Shown: positions 1-15,297, numbered from the stretch's first letter. The stretch: 64,000 nucleotides of DNA from Pardosa pseudoannulata (GCA_032207245.1 CM063504.1:85289124-85353123), one strand, 5' to 3'. The notes: generated from the sequence alone by a model not told the origin. Program-made: numbers and translations.

Positions 1-280
1 TCTATCCCTAAAATTGCATCGTTTGGCGAAACACCTTTGTTTCTTTTTTGATTGTGCCAACCGTTGGTGACATCGAGAACACCAAAATTAATTTCTGTTT
101 AGTTCATTTAATTTTATATAACTCCTCTGCGAAACTTCATTCGATTCTAGTGTCACTCACGTGACTATTTCTTAACATTCTCATTGGCTGGATCACTTGC
201 GCCCCCACACCTATTTATATCCAAATGTAAATCTTTAATTTACCTATTTTTTCATGGCTATTTATTCTATGTTCCTTATG

Positions 281-463
281 GCCGAACGTTGGCCGAATGG
301 TAGAGCGCTTCACCTCGGAACCAGAATTCGCGGGTTTGAATCCTGCAGTCATGGATGTTTGTAGCCGTTCGGAATCGGCTTTAAGCTGTAGGTTCCAGTC
401 ACATTAGCTCTCGTGTGCAAAATAGTAGACCGTAGCACTCTAAACCAAACCAAACCAAACCAC
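281..463 (+). repeat. SINE1, full-length tRNA-derived retroposon
   Basis: A tRNA-like head carries a box A-like motif (TGGCCGAATGG) and a box B-like motif (GGGTTTGAATCC). It is followed by a body containing GTAGCCGTTCGGAATCGGC and a tail of AAACC repeats. The 10-bp direct repeat GTTCCTTATG lies on both sides (271-280 and 464-473), as expected after target-primed retroposition. At least nine more copies or fragments lie in this window. It encodes no protein and would depend on a LINE reverse transcriptase. The source tRNA was not determined. Confidence 0.88.
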
Positions 464-505
464 GTTCCTTATGGATATAACTCTAAGTTTGTAGGGGGTA
501 AAAAC

Positions 506-517
506 ACCCACACACAC

Positions 518-597
<80 letters not shown>
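506..597. repeat. (CA)n(TA)n microsatellite
   Basis: A short CACACA run passes into about 75 bp of uninterrupted TA dinucleotides. Open frames reading through it as IYIYIY are artefacts. Confidence 0.97.
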
Positions 598-600
<3 letters not shown>

Positions 601-896
601 AGGATTTAAAATGTAGATTAATTTTAAGAGATTTTAATTAAAGATTCTTGAGAGTGACGCGGCATGAGGAGTTAGCCACATAAATAAGGCTCACGCGCAG
701 CGATCTGGGCATAGAGCAGTATGCACATTTCACGGTCACACCTGTAGCTCCCCGAAGCAGCGAAGCCTGCCTTCGTTAGAAGTTGGGCGCCAATGTGAGA
801 CGTCATTACTCATAACTGAAAGTAATGTGTGATGAGACTTAAATAAAGATATGAAGTTGTACTCAAGACTTAAGTGATGTTTACTGGACTCTGTCA

Positions 897-4030
<3,134 letters not shown>

Positions 4031-4735
4031 GTTTCAAAAATGAGATATTCCAAGGGGTCTTTCGATAAAAACAGGTGCATCTTAACTTAACATTAACTTA
4101 AGTTAATTCAATTATCATTATGGATGGTGAATTTAAAAATATGGAGATGTTAAGCAAAATATACTGTTGGTACTTTAAACATTACAAAATTTATTCAAAG
4201 ATACTGTTTCAACAATGAGACATACTAAGGGATCTTTCAAAAGAGACGGATATCGGATAGAATCCCAGTTTCGGGAGCCGGCCGCCATGTTTTTGGTTAA
4301 TTCTTGTACAAGTGATCGCCAAATTGTCGTCAAGTGATGTTTACAATTTGTACTTCATTTTGTATTAAGTTTATACCCAATTTCAAAGCATATTTTGAAC
4401 AAAAAAAGGTTTAAAATTTTGTTAAGATGAAAACAAATTTAAAAAAATAAAAAAAAGAACAAGGTTTGCCAGAAAACTGGGTTCTAGAATTTGACGACAT
4501 CGCCCACGCTTTGCATGCCCACTGAACTTGGCTCGGCGGGCCCCCTGAACTGGCATTTAGCCGGATATCGAGTAAGTTAATTAAAGTATCCTTACGGATA
4601 GCCAATTGAAAAAAAAGATTGTATGGACACTGGTAATGTTAAGTAAATAAAATACACGATTGTTGCTTTAATCATAAGAATTTCCAAAGATGTTATCTCA
4701 AAAATAAGACACTCCAAGAGGTCTTTCGAAAGTAG
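4031..4735. repeat. Degenerate direct repeat, three copies
   Basis: The motif family TTTCAAAAATGAGATATTCC followed by AAGGGGTCTTTCGA appears in diverged form near 4031-4080, 4198-4245 and 4688-4735, with similar flanking sequence (a GTTAAG...AAATAC motif upstream). This suggests an old tandem duplication or decayed copies of one dispersed element. Class unknown. Confidence 0.5.
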
Positions 4736-6162
4736 GTGCATCGTGTTAAGTTTAATTTCAGTATTAACAATACTTAAACTGAACAGTGATAGTGAAATGA
4801 AAAATCGTGTTCTCTGGAGATGTTTAAAGACAACTACTTATCTCCATTTCAGGCGTGGCCGCGTCTTTAGTATTCAGAATTCGTCCAGCATAAAGATGTT
4901 TCCTTCCACTCCGCACTAAAAAACTGATTAAAAAAACTGTCATGAAAGCAAACATCTAAAAGGAACACCATTCTGACAAAAGCAGGAATTCAATTAACGC
5001 TCGAAATATGCTTTGGCAACACCTAATATTTAAAGACACATAAATCATGCGTGTACCCAATACGTATTCAACACTGTTCACTAAACAAGACTTGGAGCCC
5101 GAATGGTCAAGCATGAGTGGTCACCGCACCACTGACCTACGGCACTCACTGACACCAATATCTAGTGAACATAGCACCGTGACCTTCTACGCCAAGCAGA
5201 TGTCGTCACACAAAAGAAGCTTTATTACACCATGTTATTTAACACATAATACACTGATGAAAGGCTTGTAATACAAATTTCTTTAATAAAACTTTTGTCT
5301 CCTTAAAAGTTTAATTGCCGTAATTCACATCTATTTAGGACAACAGCTTTTTAAGGATTCTATTCGCGCAAGAGGTAAACTTTGTATTTCTTTTATGGGC
5401 TTTTTTTACCATTTTGTTTCGACATGTACCTCTTTATTCGAGTTTATGTACATATACATTCATTAGAGCTGGAAATAAGAATAATGATAGATTGTATCTT
5501 CCTGTAAAATTTTTCGCGTTTTAAAACAAATTTTTACATCTCTGTTACATGAAAACAACAATGCTATATTTTAGCATGGTTTCCTGTTCTTAAAGCAAGA
5601 GTTAATAAAACAATTAAGTTAAGTTAATAAAACAATTTAGATTAATTTGGAAATATAATAAACTAATAGTTCATAATATAATAAATTATAAACTGACCAC
5701 AACAGCATATTAAATAATTATATAACAGCTTATTAAATAAATGTGTAAAATTAAAGTTATTTGAAACGTACATTTTTTTTCTGTTTAGATGAAAAATGTC
5801 TGAAATCGTTATACAGGAAATATATCACTTAATACTGTTAATTGGTTACTCTAAAGTACCGCATTAAAAAATCCGAAGGGAACATTTATTCCACAGGAAA
5901 AGAAGTAATTTGGTCCTAACAAATTTTGTTAAAACAAAGCAAAAATATTAGTATAATTACCTTAACTTAAGAAAAAATTAAATAAAAAGAGGAAAAGTAA
6001 AGAAACGGATAACTTTTAATGATTAATGCTTACAAAATGGAAAATAAATACTGCTTTTTTTTGTTTTGTTTTTTGCTAGAACATCGGAAATATTCTTTTT
6101 TTTCCTTCTTTCAGTATCATGAGATAACACAAAATATCATTCTTTGATTTTCCCCTTGTTTT
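4736..6162. other. Unannotated AT-rich stretch
   Basis: No recognisable gene or repeat family. An open frame at 5047-5271 on the plus strand has no known motif and no splice or promoter context that I can support. Confidence 0.55.
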
Positions 6163-6429
6163 TCAAAACACCATTTTTTCATTTGGATCGTTTTCTTCAA
6201 TCAATTCACATGTTCTTCCGTTGAAATTGAATATTTCTTCAAGAGTATAATACAACGTAAAGCTTTTCTTTTCTATTTGGAATTTTTCTTCAGTTTCACT
6301 TTCTTTTTCGTAAGCCTGTTTTTCTTCCATGCTAATGCGTAATTCGATTTTAGAGGCTGAGAATCCGTTTGAATACACTCTGTTAGTATCATCCAAAGAA
6401 TCAATGCCTAAATTATTTTCATATTTCAC
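6163..6429 (-). other. Unassigned acidic 88-codon open frame
   Basis: An open frame of 88 codons on the minus strand, rich in Glu, Lys and Asn (for example EEKQAYEKESETEEKFQ). It is unusually long for sequence this AT-rich, and a TTTTAG acceptor-like site lies just upstream on the same strand. I recognise no domain. It could be an exon of a host gene, a decayed element ORF or chance. Confidence 0.2.
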
Positions 6430-6492
6430 ATGGTATGCTAAAATTGTTTCTATTAGACAATCACCATGAATTGTGTCAAAAACGGCAGTATT

Positions 6493-6501
<9 letters not shown>

Positions 6502-6525
<24 letters not shown>
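6502..6525. repeat. (GT)n microsatellite
   Basis: About 11 GT dinucleotides preceded by a T-run. Confidence 0.95.
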
Positions 6526-6891
6526 TCCACAAGGATTTGTAGACGCTACCTGTAGGACTTTCTACTTTCCTTTAAAATATCATCTAAGCAAACTTTGGCA
6601 AGGTGAGGAATTATAATGGTTCTGCCATTAAATTCTAATAAAATCCTCCGTTCAAAGGCGAATCACTTGATCTCTTGGATCAGACGAAATCAAAACTCAG
6701 TCATATGAGATTAATTTGACAAAATGTGGAGTTATTATATCATATCGTTGGTTTTTATTTGTATACATTTTCTTCAGACTGTGATCATATTAAGAGCAGA
6801 TCCGTTACGGAGAACCATTATCACGATACTTCAATTGTATGTACTTTTATAAGAATCGGGTTGAGATTCTTCGGTTATGTACGAGGACGTG

Positions 6892-6934
6892 CCATCTTAA
6901 AAGTTGGTACGTCTCTAACCAGCTTTCAAGATGG
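6892..6934. repeat. Short inverted repeat (hairpin)
   Basis: 16-nt arms, CCATCTTAAAAGTTGG and CCAGCTTTCAAGATGG, pair with two mismatches around an 11-nt loop. It is too short for a normal pre-miRNA. It lies inside an open frame at 6726-7106 that runs into a GT repeat, so I do not call that frame a gene. Confidence 0.6.
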
Positions 6935-7593
6935 TCGATATTACCATCCAATCAGAGCAAGTCATTATATACCTGTTCTTATTTTAGTAGGGTTTGATCT
7001 ATTTTACGTCCTATACTCACACACGGGTGTATATATATGTGTGTGTGTGTGCGTGAATGAGGGCTTGATTAGACAAGCGGTTATAGAACCCAGTTTTCAA
7101 TACTAAGTACCCCGAAGTAACCCATATAACACGTCTTCCATAGCCTAAAGGTCAGTGAAAAAATACACACACATGCACATTTCTTAAATTTATGGGGTAT
7201 CTTAAGAGAATTAACCAGAGAATTTAATTTTAGGTACAAACTAAAAGAGCTAAATTGACCGCAGAGTTAAAAGGATTAATAGGATTTATTCTGTATCGGT
7301 CCTATATATCTTATATATCGATCTGTAATATGTCTGTTATAGCACCCTAAGCATACTTAAGTAAGTGAGGCATGCCTCTACAGATAAAATCTAGATAAAC
7401 CTGCTTGATAACCTCTTCGTTTTATGAAGTTTAATTTACGATCAATACCATAAAGTTTGGAAACCTCTGTTGTAAAAGAGATAAATTAGTTGTTGGAGTT
7501 TCAGTGTGACAGCTGACTAAAGCTCCGAGATTCGACTCTCGGACATTTTAGTTATAAACAGGGAAGAGTTAAGACACTTCGAAACCAAAAGCA

Positions 7594-7907
7594 CTATTTT
7601 TTAAATTGCAATCTTTCATTGCATTCTCAAATCTAATCTTATGTAACGCATCTGTTTTTGTAATAGAGATAAGGTATCCAGCCTGCCTTTGATGGATAGT
7701 TAGTTGCTCTCATGGATTTTATGTTCTTCAACTAAGAAAAGAAACGTCCACTATTTTTAAAATTGCAATCTTTCATTGTATTCTCAAATCTAATCTTATG
7801 AAACACATCTGTTTTTATAATAGAGATAAGGTATCCAGCCTGCCTTTGATGGATAGTTAGTTGCTCTCATGGATTTTATGTTCTTCAACTAAGAAAAGAA
7901 ACGTCCA
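7594..7907 (+). repeat. 157-bp tandem duplication (two copies)
   Basis: 7594-7750 and 7751-7907 are direct copies that differ at only a few positions. Both carry AGATAAGGTATCCAGCCTGC and end AAGAAAAGAAACGTCCA. The close match indicates recent local duplication. Confidence 0.95.
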
Positions 7908-8689
7908 TTTGAGCAATTTGAGACCATTAATATTTAAAAATTGTCGAATGTCAATGTCTACGTTAAAAAGAATACTCAGTAGTGTCTTCTACATTATATG
8001 TCAGAGCCAGTTTAACCAAATTCAGGATGACTTCATTAGAATATATAGATTTTTAGAGATTTAATGCAAAGTTCATTCCTATAGGAGGAATCTGTTCCCC
8101 GCGATTGATAATCTATCGAGGAGGTCAGTCTAGAGACACTCAATTTAATTTAGTTGTTGTTGTTAGCCAATTTAGGTTGGCAGAAACATTATCGATATGC
8201 AAATTACCCTTTCGATTAACCAATGGAAACTGCTGCTTCATAAAGTTTTCAGTATATATACTTGTGTATTTCGTACCGAAATGTGTGGAACGGTCGACTT
8301 ATTTTTGCTTGTATATTTTGTTTATTTATTATAATTTAAAAATAAATTTGTTAAAAGACTATGCTGTCTTATGATAATTGCCCACCCGTCAACAGTTGTA
8401 TATATTTAAACATGATTGCTATAATTAATGAGATTACATCTCTCTACAGATCCTTGTCCATCTACACCATCTGTAATGCTACATCATGTAGCCCACAAAT
8501 CCATACTAAATATGAGTGCAGATAATTCTGGGGTGCCACCTTTCTTTGATATCCTAAGCACGTCTGGGTATTGCTTAACGGATAATCCATCCCTGGCTGC
8601 AAGAGTAGAAATAAGCAAGCATTGGAAGTGAATGTTTATGCCCAGTGAGTATATTTCATTTGCATCCGTCTTGTCCGTTTTAATAGAAG

Positions 8690-9118
8690 TGACACCCAAA
8701 TTGCATCGTCGGGACGTAATGCTGGTTTCCCACGAGAATACCGTGATTGCATTATTTGATAATTGAGCAAGAGAGAGATGCCTCCCACCGACCGGCCGGA
8801 GCTGACAGATGGTTTGTGTTACGTCCCCGCTCTAACACGTGCACGCTCTCCCACGATTCAGGAGAATCGCTTCCAGATGTAAAAGTGGCTGACGAGCGCT
8901 CCACTAAATCTGAGGGAGGTGTCAGCGGTGACGGGCCCGATACTGCCTGCGCGGTCTCAAAGGCGTTCGTTCGTCTCAAGTGGCTGTTTTACGGCCGACC
9001 CAGCCCCATTTGCGGCACGACCTTTCAACTCGTAATTGGAGCATTCGCCACTCTTCGGGGGTTTTTAGTTATGCACAAGCACGATCTCCGGAATGATTTG
9101 TACTCGGGAGAAGTGTAA
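8690..9118 (+). other. GC-richer island with 123-codon open frame, unassigned
   Basis: This is one of two markedly GC-richer blocks in the window. A plus-strand frame from ATG at 8747 to the stop at 9116 stays open for 123 codons. The protein has no motif that I recognise, and the opposite strand is open too. The block could be a 5' exon or CpG-type promoter region of an unseen host gene, or part of an LTR. I see no signals that decide between these. Confidence 0.3.
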
Positions 9119-9468
9119 AAAAAAAACTGGTGGTTGAGAAAGAGGAAATTAAAACTCATTAAGAAACACGTGGAAAATAAGTCTTGATTAAGTGATTTTA
9201 TACAATTAAATAAATACCTAAGGAATACAACTGGAATCAACTTACCAGTTGCTCTCGGGTCGGCGTCGGCCCTAAAAAACAATACGGCGAAAAATTTGGC
9301 GAAGAAGCCGTTCACCTTCTACTCTTATGTAGAGATGTAAAAAAACCCGTAATTTGGGGAACTTTGGGAAGAAATCATTTTAACAATGTTTACATTTATT
9401 TTTTCAACAGTGACTATTTAAGAACTAGCATATTATTTCTAAGCGATTTTTTTTTTTTACTTTTGCCA

Positions 9469-9758
9469 ATATATATATATATATATATATTAAGTAATAT
9501 ATATTTATATATTTTATAAAAATTATATGTAATTAATTTGTTAGTCCTATCAATACATTAATTTTGCTAATTATAATGCTAATATAATAATTATACATAT
9601 ATTTTTTTATCATTAATTATGTAAATTGATGTCTTTTCCCCTCTTTTATAATATAAAAATGTTTTAAATTTAAATAACAGTCATTTTTTTGTAATGCATA
9701 TATCATTTGGTGTAATAAATGACATGCTTTTGTGTCCAATATTCCAATTATATATATA

Positions 9759-9789
<31 letters not shown>

Positions 9790-9816
9790 GAGAGAAGAGA
9801 GAGAGAGAGAGAGATG
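9469..9816. repeat. TA and GA microsatellites
   Basis: (TA)n at about 9469-9491 and 9751-9789, the latter followed by a GA run to about 9816, with AT-rich sequence between. Confidence 0.9.
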
Positions 9817-9979
9817 ATTATTGGTAATATTTTAAATAATAATATTGCTATTTCTCAAAGATATTTTATACTCTGTTAAACATGCTAAATATTTAGTTAT
9901 CCAATTTCTGTTTTTTCTTATATAGTTAAATTTGTGACCATATTAGATTTGAGGTCTGGCGTGGGGCTCATTGTCTATA

Positions 9980-10028
9980 GGTTTGGGTTTTTTTGGAGTG
10001 CTACGGTCTACTTTTTGAGAGGGCTAAT
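9980..10028 (-). repeat. SINE1 3'-tail fragment
   Basis: Reverse complement of the SINE1 tail: GGTTTGG-like repeats, then GGAGTGCTACGGTCTAC and GAGGGCTAAT. Only the last part of the element is present. Confidence 0.75.
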
Positions 10029-10029
10029 T

Positions 10030-10930
10030 TTCATAGGAATTGGTGACGAACTTAAATTCCTGTTTGAAATTTTCATGCTCTTATCTTCTTAACAACTGTC
10101 GCTCTTAAGATGCGTCAAGGGCTACATATTAGAGGCGGGGGGCTAGGACACTTCTATTGGTGGAAGTCCTAAGTTTTTTTATTCACTTGTTTTCGATGTC
10201 TTTCCTTCCATATTCCGAATGTTTTTGTTCAAGAAAACATTATACACAAAATTTTCAAATAAATTACGAAAATAATAATAAATTCTCTATAATATACAAG
10301 AAAACTGTTATAAATTATGTCAATAAATGATTTAATTATTTTTAATGCATATATGCATGTTATAAATTTATAATTGTTGAATTTCTAAATTTAATAAATT
10401 ATTTAGTAATTTAGTTATATATATTTTTTTATTAATATTTATTATTATATTCTCATTATATTATTTTTTAATCACAGATGTATTTATAAATATTACACAA
10501 TATTATATAATATATATTTTGTCTGTAATTTATAAATAATAGATAAATTATATATTATTATATATTATTAGAAAATAAGAGAGTTCATTCGAAATTAATC
10601 CTTTTATGTAAATATTTTTTAAATATTTTCCTGTATAAGAGCAAGCGATATTATCAATTTATCACATTATGTAGATGAAATACATTTTTATCTAGCATTA
10701 TATATTCTTAATTATTTATCATTTTTATTTATAAATTATTTAAATATGTTATTATTTTATATGTTTTAAAACTTATATATTAAAAATAATTTTCTTTTTT
10801 ATTTAAATATATAATATATATTATATTTTAAATATAATATATTATATATTTGTTGAAATGAAAATTTAGTATTAACGACAATTCTTCTCATAAAATTTAG
10901 GAGTCTATTTAATAATAAAATAATTATTTA
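10030..10930. other. Extremely AT-rich low-complexity tract
   Basis: Almost G/C-free from about 10250, with no gene. Within it, about 10630-10745 aligns with the dispersed repeat at 40530-40760 (shared GAGCAAGCGAT, TATCTAGCATTAT, TTTAAATAT) but has lost most G and C positions. See the finding on G/C loss. Confidence 0.65.
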
Positions 10931-10939
10931 GTTATATAT

Positions 10940-12701
10940 CTTTGAAAATTAAAAATTTGTTGTTTTTTATAATAAAATTTGCAATATTCGCTAAAAACAT
11001 AATATATAAAATAAAAATATTAAAATATCTTATAAAAATAAAAGATAAAAATTAACTAAATAATAAAGATAAAAAATTATTGATGCCCAAATAATTAGTC
11101 AAAAAAAATTTTTTTCTTGTATATATAACAATTAAAAAATATTTTGGACATCATTCATATATACAAATAATAGCCTTATTAAAACTTTTGGAAGTAGATT
11201 AATACGACAGATAAATTAAAGTTGGCAACTAAATAAGTAAGATAAAAAAATTATTATAAATAATTTCAAAAAAAACCATTTTTTTCCTGTATTACTTAAC
11301 AATTAAAATAATTTTAAAAATAAAAATAATCAAATATTAAAACTTGTGTCATCGTAGAAAATACAAAAAAATTAACTAACATACGGCCAGTAAAGATAAA
11401 AAAAATTATGATAAAAATAATTTCAGTCAACAACAAAATTTTTTTTTATAGGTACTTACTTGGAAAATAAAAAAATTTTGGACATCATTCATAATACCGA
11501 AAAATATCACTGCCAATTTCAAAACTTCTGCTGTCCTGTAGGTAATACGACAAGTAAATTAAAGTATAACATACGGCCAGTAAAGAAAAAATTATTGACG
11601 TAAAAAAAATAATTTCAGTCAACAACAAAAATTTTTTTTTGTCATAGGTACTTAACAATTCTGGAAATTAAAAATTTTGGACATTATATATAAAATAATC
11701 ACTGAATATTAAAATGTGTCCATGTAGCACGTAATTTAGATAATTTAAAGTTGGAAATACGGCCAGAAATAAAAAATTATTGATAAAATAATTATCAACA
11801 AACATTTTTTTTTATAGGGTACTTACAATGGAAAATTAAAAATTTTGGACATCATTCATATATACAATAATCCTGAATATTAAAACTTTTGTATCGTAGA
11901 ACGTAAACGACAAGATAAATTCATAACTAACATAGGAGTAAAGATAAAAAATTATTGAGCGTTAAAATAATTTGAAACAACAAACCATTTTTTTTATATA
12001 CATAACATTTTGGAAAATTAAATTTTGGACATAATTCATATATACGTTCAAATAATCACTGCCAATATTAAAACTTCTGCTGTCCATCGTAGAACGTAAT
12101 ACGACAAGATAAATTAAAGTTGGCAACTAACATACGGCCAGTAAAGATAAAAAAATTATTGAGCGTGCACCAAATAATTCTCAGTCAAACAACAAACCAT
12201 TTTTTTCCTGCCTCATAGGGTACTTAACAATTCTGGAAAATTAAAAATTTTGGACATCATTCATATATACCGCCAAATAATCACTGCCAATATTAAAACT
12301 TCTGCTGTCCATCGTAGAACGTAATACGACAAGATAAATTAAAGTTGGCAACTAACATACGGCCAGTAAAGATAAAAAAATTATTGAGCGTGCACCAAAT
12401 AATTCTCAGTCAAACAACAAACCATTTTTTTCCTGCCTCATAGGGTACTTAACAATTCTGGAAAATTAAAAATTTTGGACATCATTCATATATACCTCCA
12501 AATAATCACTGCCAATATTAAAACTTCTTCTGTCCATCGTAGCACGTAATACGACAAGATAAATTAAAGTTGGCAACTAACATACGGCCAGTAAAGATAA
12601 AAAAATTATTGAGCGTGCACCAAATAATTCTCAGTCAAACAACAAACCATTTTTTTTCCTGCCTCATAGGGTACTTTACAATTCTGGAAAATTAAAAATT
12701 T
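10940..12701 (+). repeat. 225-bp satellite array with graded decay
   Basis: The TTTTGGACAT landmark recurs near 11146, 11480, 11679, 11847, 12027, 12252 and 12477, and the expected next position, 12702, is the array edge. The last three units have a period of exactly 225 bp and near-identical sequence (including ATACGGCCAGTAAAGATAAA). Earlier units are only about 165-200 bp and differ mainly by deletions, usually of G/C-containing bases. A further, more decayed unit starts near 10940. There is no coding capacity. Confidence 0.93.
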
Positions 12702-12748
12702 TACTGATCCTGTCATATGACGAGCTATATGCTAGTAAAATAGTAATA

Positions 12749-12845
12749 AAATTCATAAAAACTACAATAAGAAACAAGAACATCAAAACGCGAACAATTA
12801 AATATTAAAACCATTAAAAGCCAGAGAGATCATGTAGTCGACACG
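12749..12845 (+). repeat. Dispersed repeat C, copy 1
   Basis: Shares TTCATAAAAACTACAATAAG, CGAACAAT and a CCAGAGAG..CATGTA segment with 31957-32090. It directly follows the satellite. Class unknown. Confidence 0.7.
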
Positions 12846-13143
12846 TAGAGATTGATTTTCTTTTGTTTTTAATGTTTTTCGATCGTAGAGGTTTGTATAT
12901 CAACGTAATATTGATTGTAGAAGTTTTCCTCTTTCAAAGATGGACACTTTGCAGGATGGTCTTTGTCCACTTCAAAATTTTGTTTGCACAGAGTGCACAA
13001 AGGGTTATTATAGATGTTTATGCAGTAAAGGTGTTTGGCAATTCAATCGTGGCCGGTATCCAGCCGAAATGACGAAATTGCTATGGATCTGGGAAAAACT
13101 GGGATTTCATGAATCGATTGCCTCCAATTCTTATCCTTCATCT
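12846..13143 (+). other. Unassigned stretch
   Basis: Two overlapping short open frames (12863-13072 and 12940-13155). The second carries a Cys cluster (CTECTKGYYRCLC) but ends inside the adjacent TTAA element. No known domain; I do not call a gene. Confidence 0.4.
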
Positions 13144-13661
13144 TTAACCCATTAAAGCCCGGATATTTCTGATGACTATATATTAGTAAATACCTAACAG
13201 AGAAACTATTATAGACACCTGGAAGTAAAACAAAATATGAAATTTAAACACCTTTAAATATGACATCAAGTCATCATTAGTGAAGAGGTGTCATTTTAAA
13301 ATATAATAAGATATCTTTAAAAAAAAGGAAAACTTCGAGATAACAGATTTATTTGCTATCATATATGAGAAAAGTACTGAAAACAGATGACTTATTACAG
13401 ATATGGCTATTCGAAATGATTTTGACCGGTATACGTACAGAATACCGGTCATAATACGTTCCTATTCTAAGCTTGAAAATCATAAAATGCCGATCGAAAT
13501 GACAAAATTATAGATAAGATCATGTTTGAAAACTTGGGAGATTATTCATAAGACTAATATCTATTTCCATTAAAAAGGCAGAACCGTTTCAAGAACACAA
13601 AAACTCTTCAAACCATTTTTTGACTGTCCTCAAATAAGGAGGCTGGGCGTTAATGGGTTAA
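13144..13661. mobile_element. TTAA-flanked non-autonomous element, family 4 (piggyBac-like)
   Basis: TTAA at 13144-13147 and 13658-13661 bounds a 510-bp body. The termini are inverted: CCCATTAAAGCCCGG on the left, and CCCATTAACGCCCAG as the reverse complement of the right end. An internal inverted repeat, GACCGGTAT (13424-13432) and ATACCGGTC (13442-13450), resembles a subterminal binding site. No transposase remains. TTAA targets are the hallmark of piggyBac, so membership is inferred from ends only. Confidence 0.75.
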
Positions 13662-13671
13662 AGTTAATTTA

Positions 13672-14040
13672 GCATCATAATTTTTCCTTGTAGTATTTTT
13701 TATTATTCTTTTTATTGATGTAAATGGTACATCACCCTTTTCTACTTGCAAAATATCTGTTCCCTTTTTAGCTAATTTATCAGCTAATTCATTCCCAGCT
13801 ATTCCAATATGTGCCATCTATTGCAATACCACATTCTTCCCCTTTGGGGATAAACAACAAAGAGCTCTTCAACATGACTCAATGATTTTCGATTCTACGA
13901 TGTTGTGAGCGGAAAAGAGCTTAGATGGATGCAATGGAATCTGAGAAAATCACAATGTTTTTCAACTGAAAAGTTCTAATATTCATTTATTCAGTTGCAA
14001 TTCTAATTAATTCTAGCTCTCCATCAAAATGAGTTCGAAA
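13672..14040 (-). pseudogene. Non-LTR retrotransposon RNase H domain relic
   Basis: On the minus strand, broken frames encode RNase H blocks in order: DGELELIRIATE (acidic residue), IVIFSDSIASI (catalytic Asp) and HIGIAGNELADKLAKKGTD (final acidic residue), followed by a Lys-rich tail. Stops and frame changes separate the blocks, so it is dead. This arrangement is typical of the C-terminal RNase H of some LINE ORF2 proteins. Reverse transcriptase and endonuclease are not present. It lies only 10 bp from the TTAA element at 13144-13661, which may have inserted into a longer LINE copy. Confidence 0.8.
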
Positions 14041-14931
14041 TGAGCCAATACTTCAATAATGTAATTATCTTTATATAACAGGAGTTGGATAAATAATCAA
14101 GTCCAGTACCAGGGTGTACAGGCCCGTTGTTAGACGGGGGACGAGAATTGGATGCATACGACCATTTCCCCCCCTCCCCCCAAAGTTCTTAAGTTAAATT
14201 TATTGTATTTTAACCTTAAAATGAAAGAATTTTTAAATATAAATTTCTTTAAACGGCATACTTAATCGAAATTTTTAAATATTTTTAAATAGAAATTTCA
14301 ATTTAAAAGTCTTTTATCTACTTAAAATAGATAAAAGTTCAATAGTCTTGCTGTTAATTGTTTTATTGAAACATATTGCAATGGCCTTCATAAATAAATA
14401 TATATAATTGTTTACTGCTGTTATTAATATGAAATATTAATACTGAATTTTGTATAATTTTAAATAAATTTTATGATTTTTTTAGTTAAACAGTAGTAAT
14501 ATATATATATATAATCAGCTCAGTCCAATTTGAGCTCCCCTCCACCAACCTAAATCCGGGTTCTGGGGTGGTTTCACATACACACACATTTTTATATGGC
14601 ACATATTTTTTTGGTTTCATTTCACACCTTTCAACCTTTTCCACACCAATATATTCAGTTGATATGAATAACAGCGTAATAATTAGTAAAATTAAAACTA
14701 TTTACAATTTTATTTACATCATTAGCTTACTTTTGTATTTTTATAGTTGCCTTGATTCTCTTTTTAAAAAATCTCTCTAAAGTCACAAGTACTTGTCTAT
14801 TAGGTGAGGGCAAAAATAAATCGCCAAACCTTTATACGTAGCAATTTATCTTAAATCAAAATAGCCCTCGAAAGGGTTTTCAAAAAGACACGAAACTTCA
14901 TTTGTTATGTTGTCACCCAAAGGTTTGGTTT

Positions 14932-15020
14932 GGTTTGGAGCGGAACGTTACGGTCTATTATTTTGCAACACGAGAACTAATGAGACCTCGACCTACTGAT
15001 TAAAGCCGATTCCGAAAAGA
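14932..15020 (-). repeat. SINE1 3'-half fragment
   Basis: GGTTTGGTTTGGTTTGGAGC tail, then ACGGTCTA, GCAACACGAGAACTAATGAG and AAAGCCGATTCCGAA. The tRNA-like head is missing. Confidence 0.85.
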
Positions 15021-15297
15021 TAGATCCTCCTTGATAGGTGTTGTTTGTACCTATGGACAGAGGTATTGAACAGCAACGTCTTACCGAATCGACCATCGCT
15101 CGGCATCGAAGGATAAGAGCAAAGCGGTTATTAGGAAGATAAAATACCAAGTATTCACATTGTAGCGAGAAGGGCGGTGGGCTGCCCGTAATTTCTTCGA
15201 TTGCCGTAAGTTGCCCACCTTTTGTAGTAGGCAAATTTTCTGTTTTAGTATAATCATCCACAAAGCTTAACCCTATGTACCGCAAGCAATCGTTCAT
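14977..15297 (-). other. Unassigned 106-codon open frame ending in SINE1
   Basis: A minus-strand frame whose last about 15 codons lie in the SINE1 fragment. The upstream part (start MNDCLRYIGLSFVDDYTKTE) has no domain that I know. It could be chance, a decayed element or an exon that acquired a SINE-derived end. Confidence 0.2.

Noticed and set aside
4411..4605. 64-codon minus-strand frame in a short GC-richer patch as a transposase piece
   Set aside because: A Ser/Gly/Pro-rich segment loosely recalled transposase text, but no ordered motifs could be confirmed.
6726..7106. 126-codon plus-strand frame as a gene
   Set aside because: It includes a GT repeat (CVCVCV) and a hairpin repeat and has no domain.
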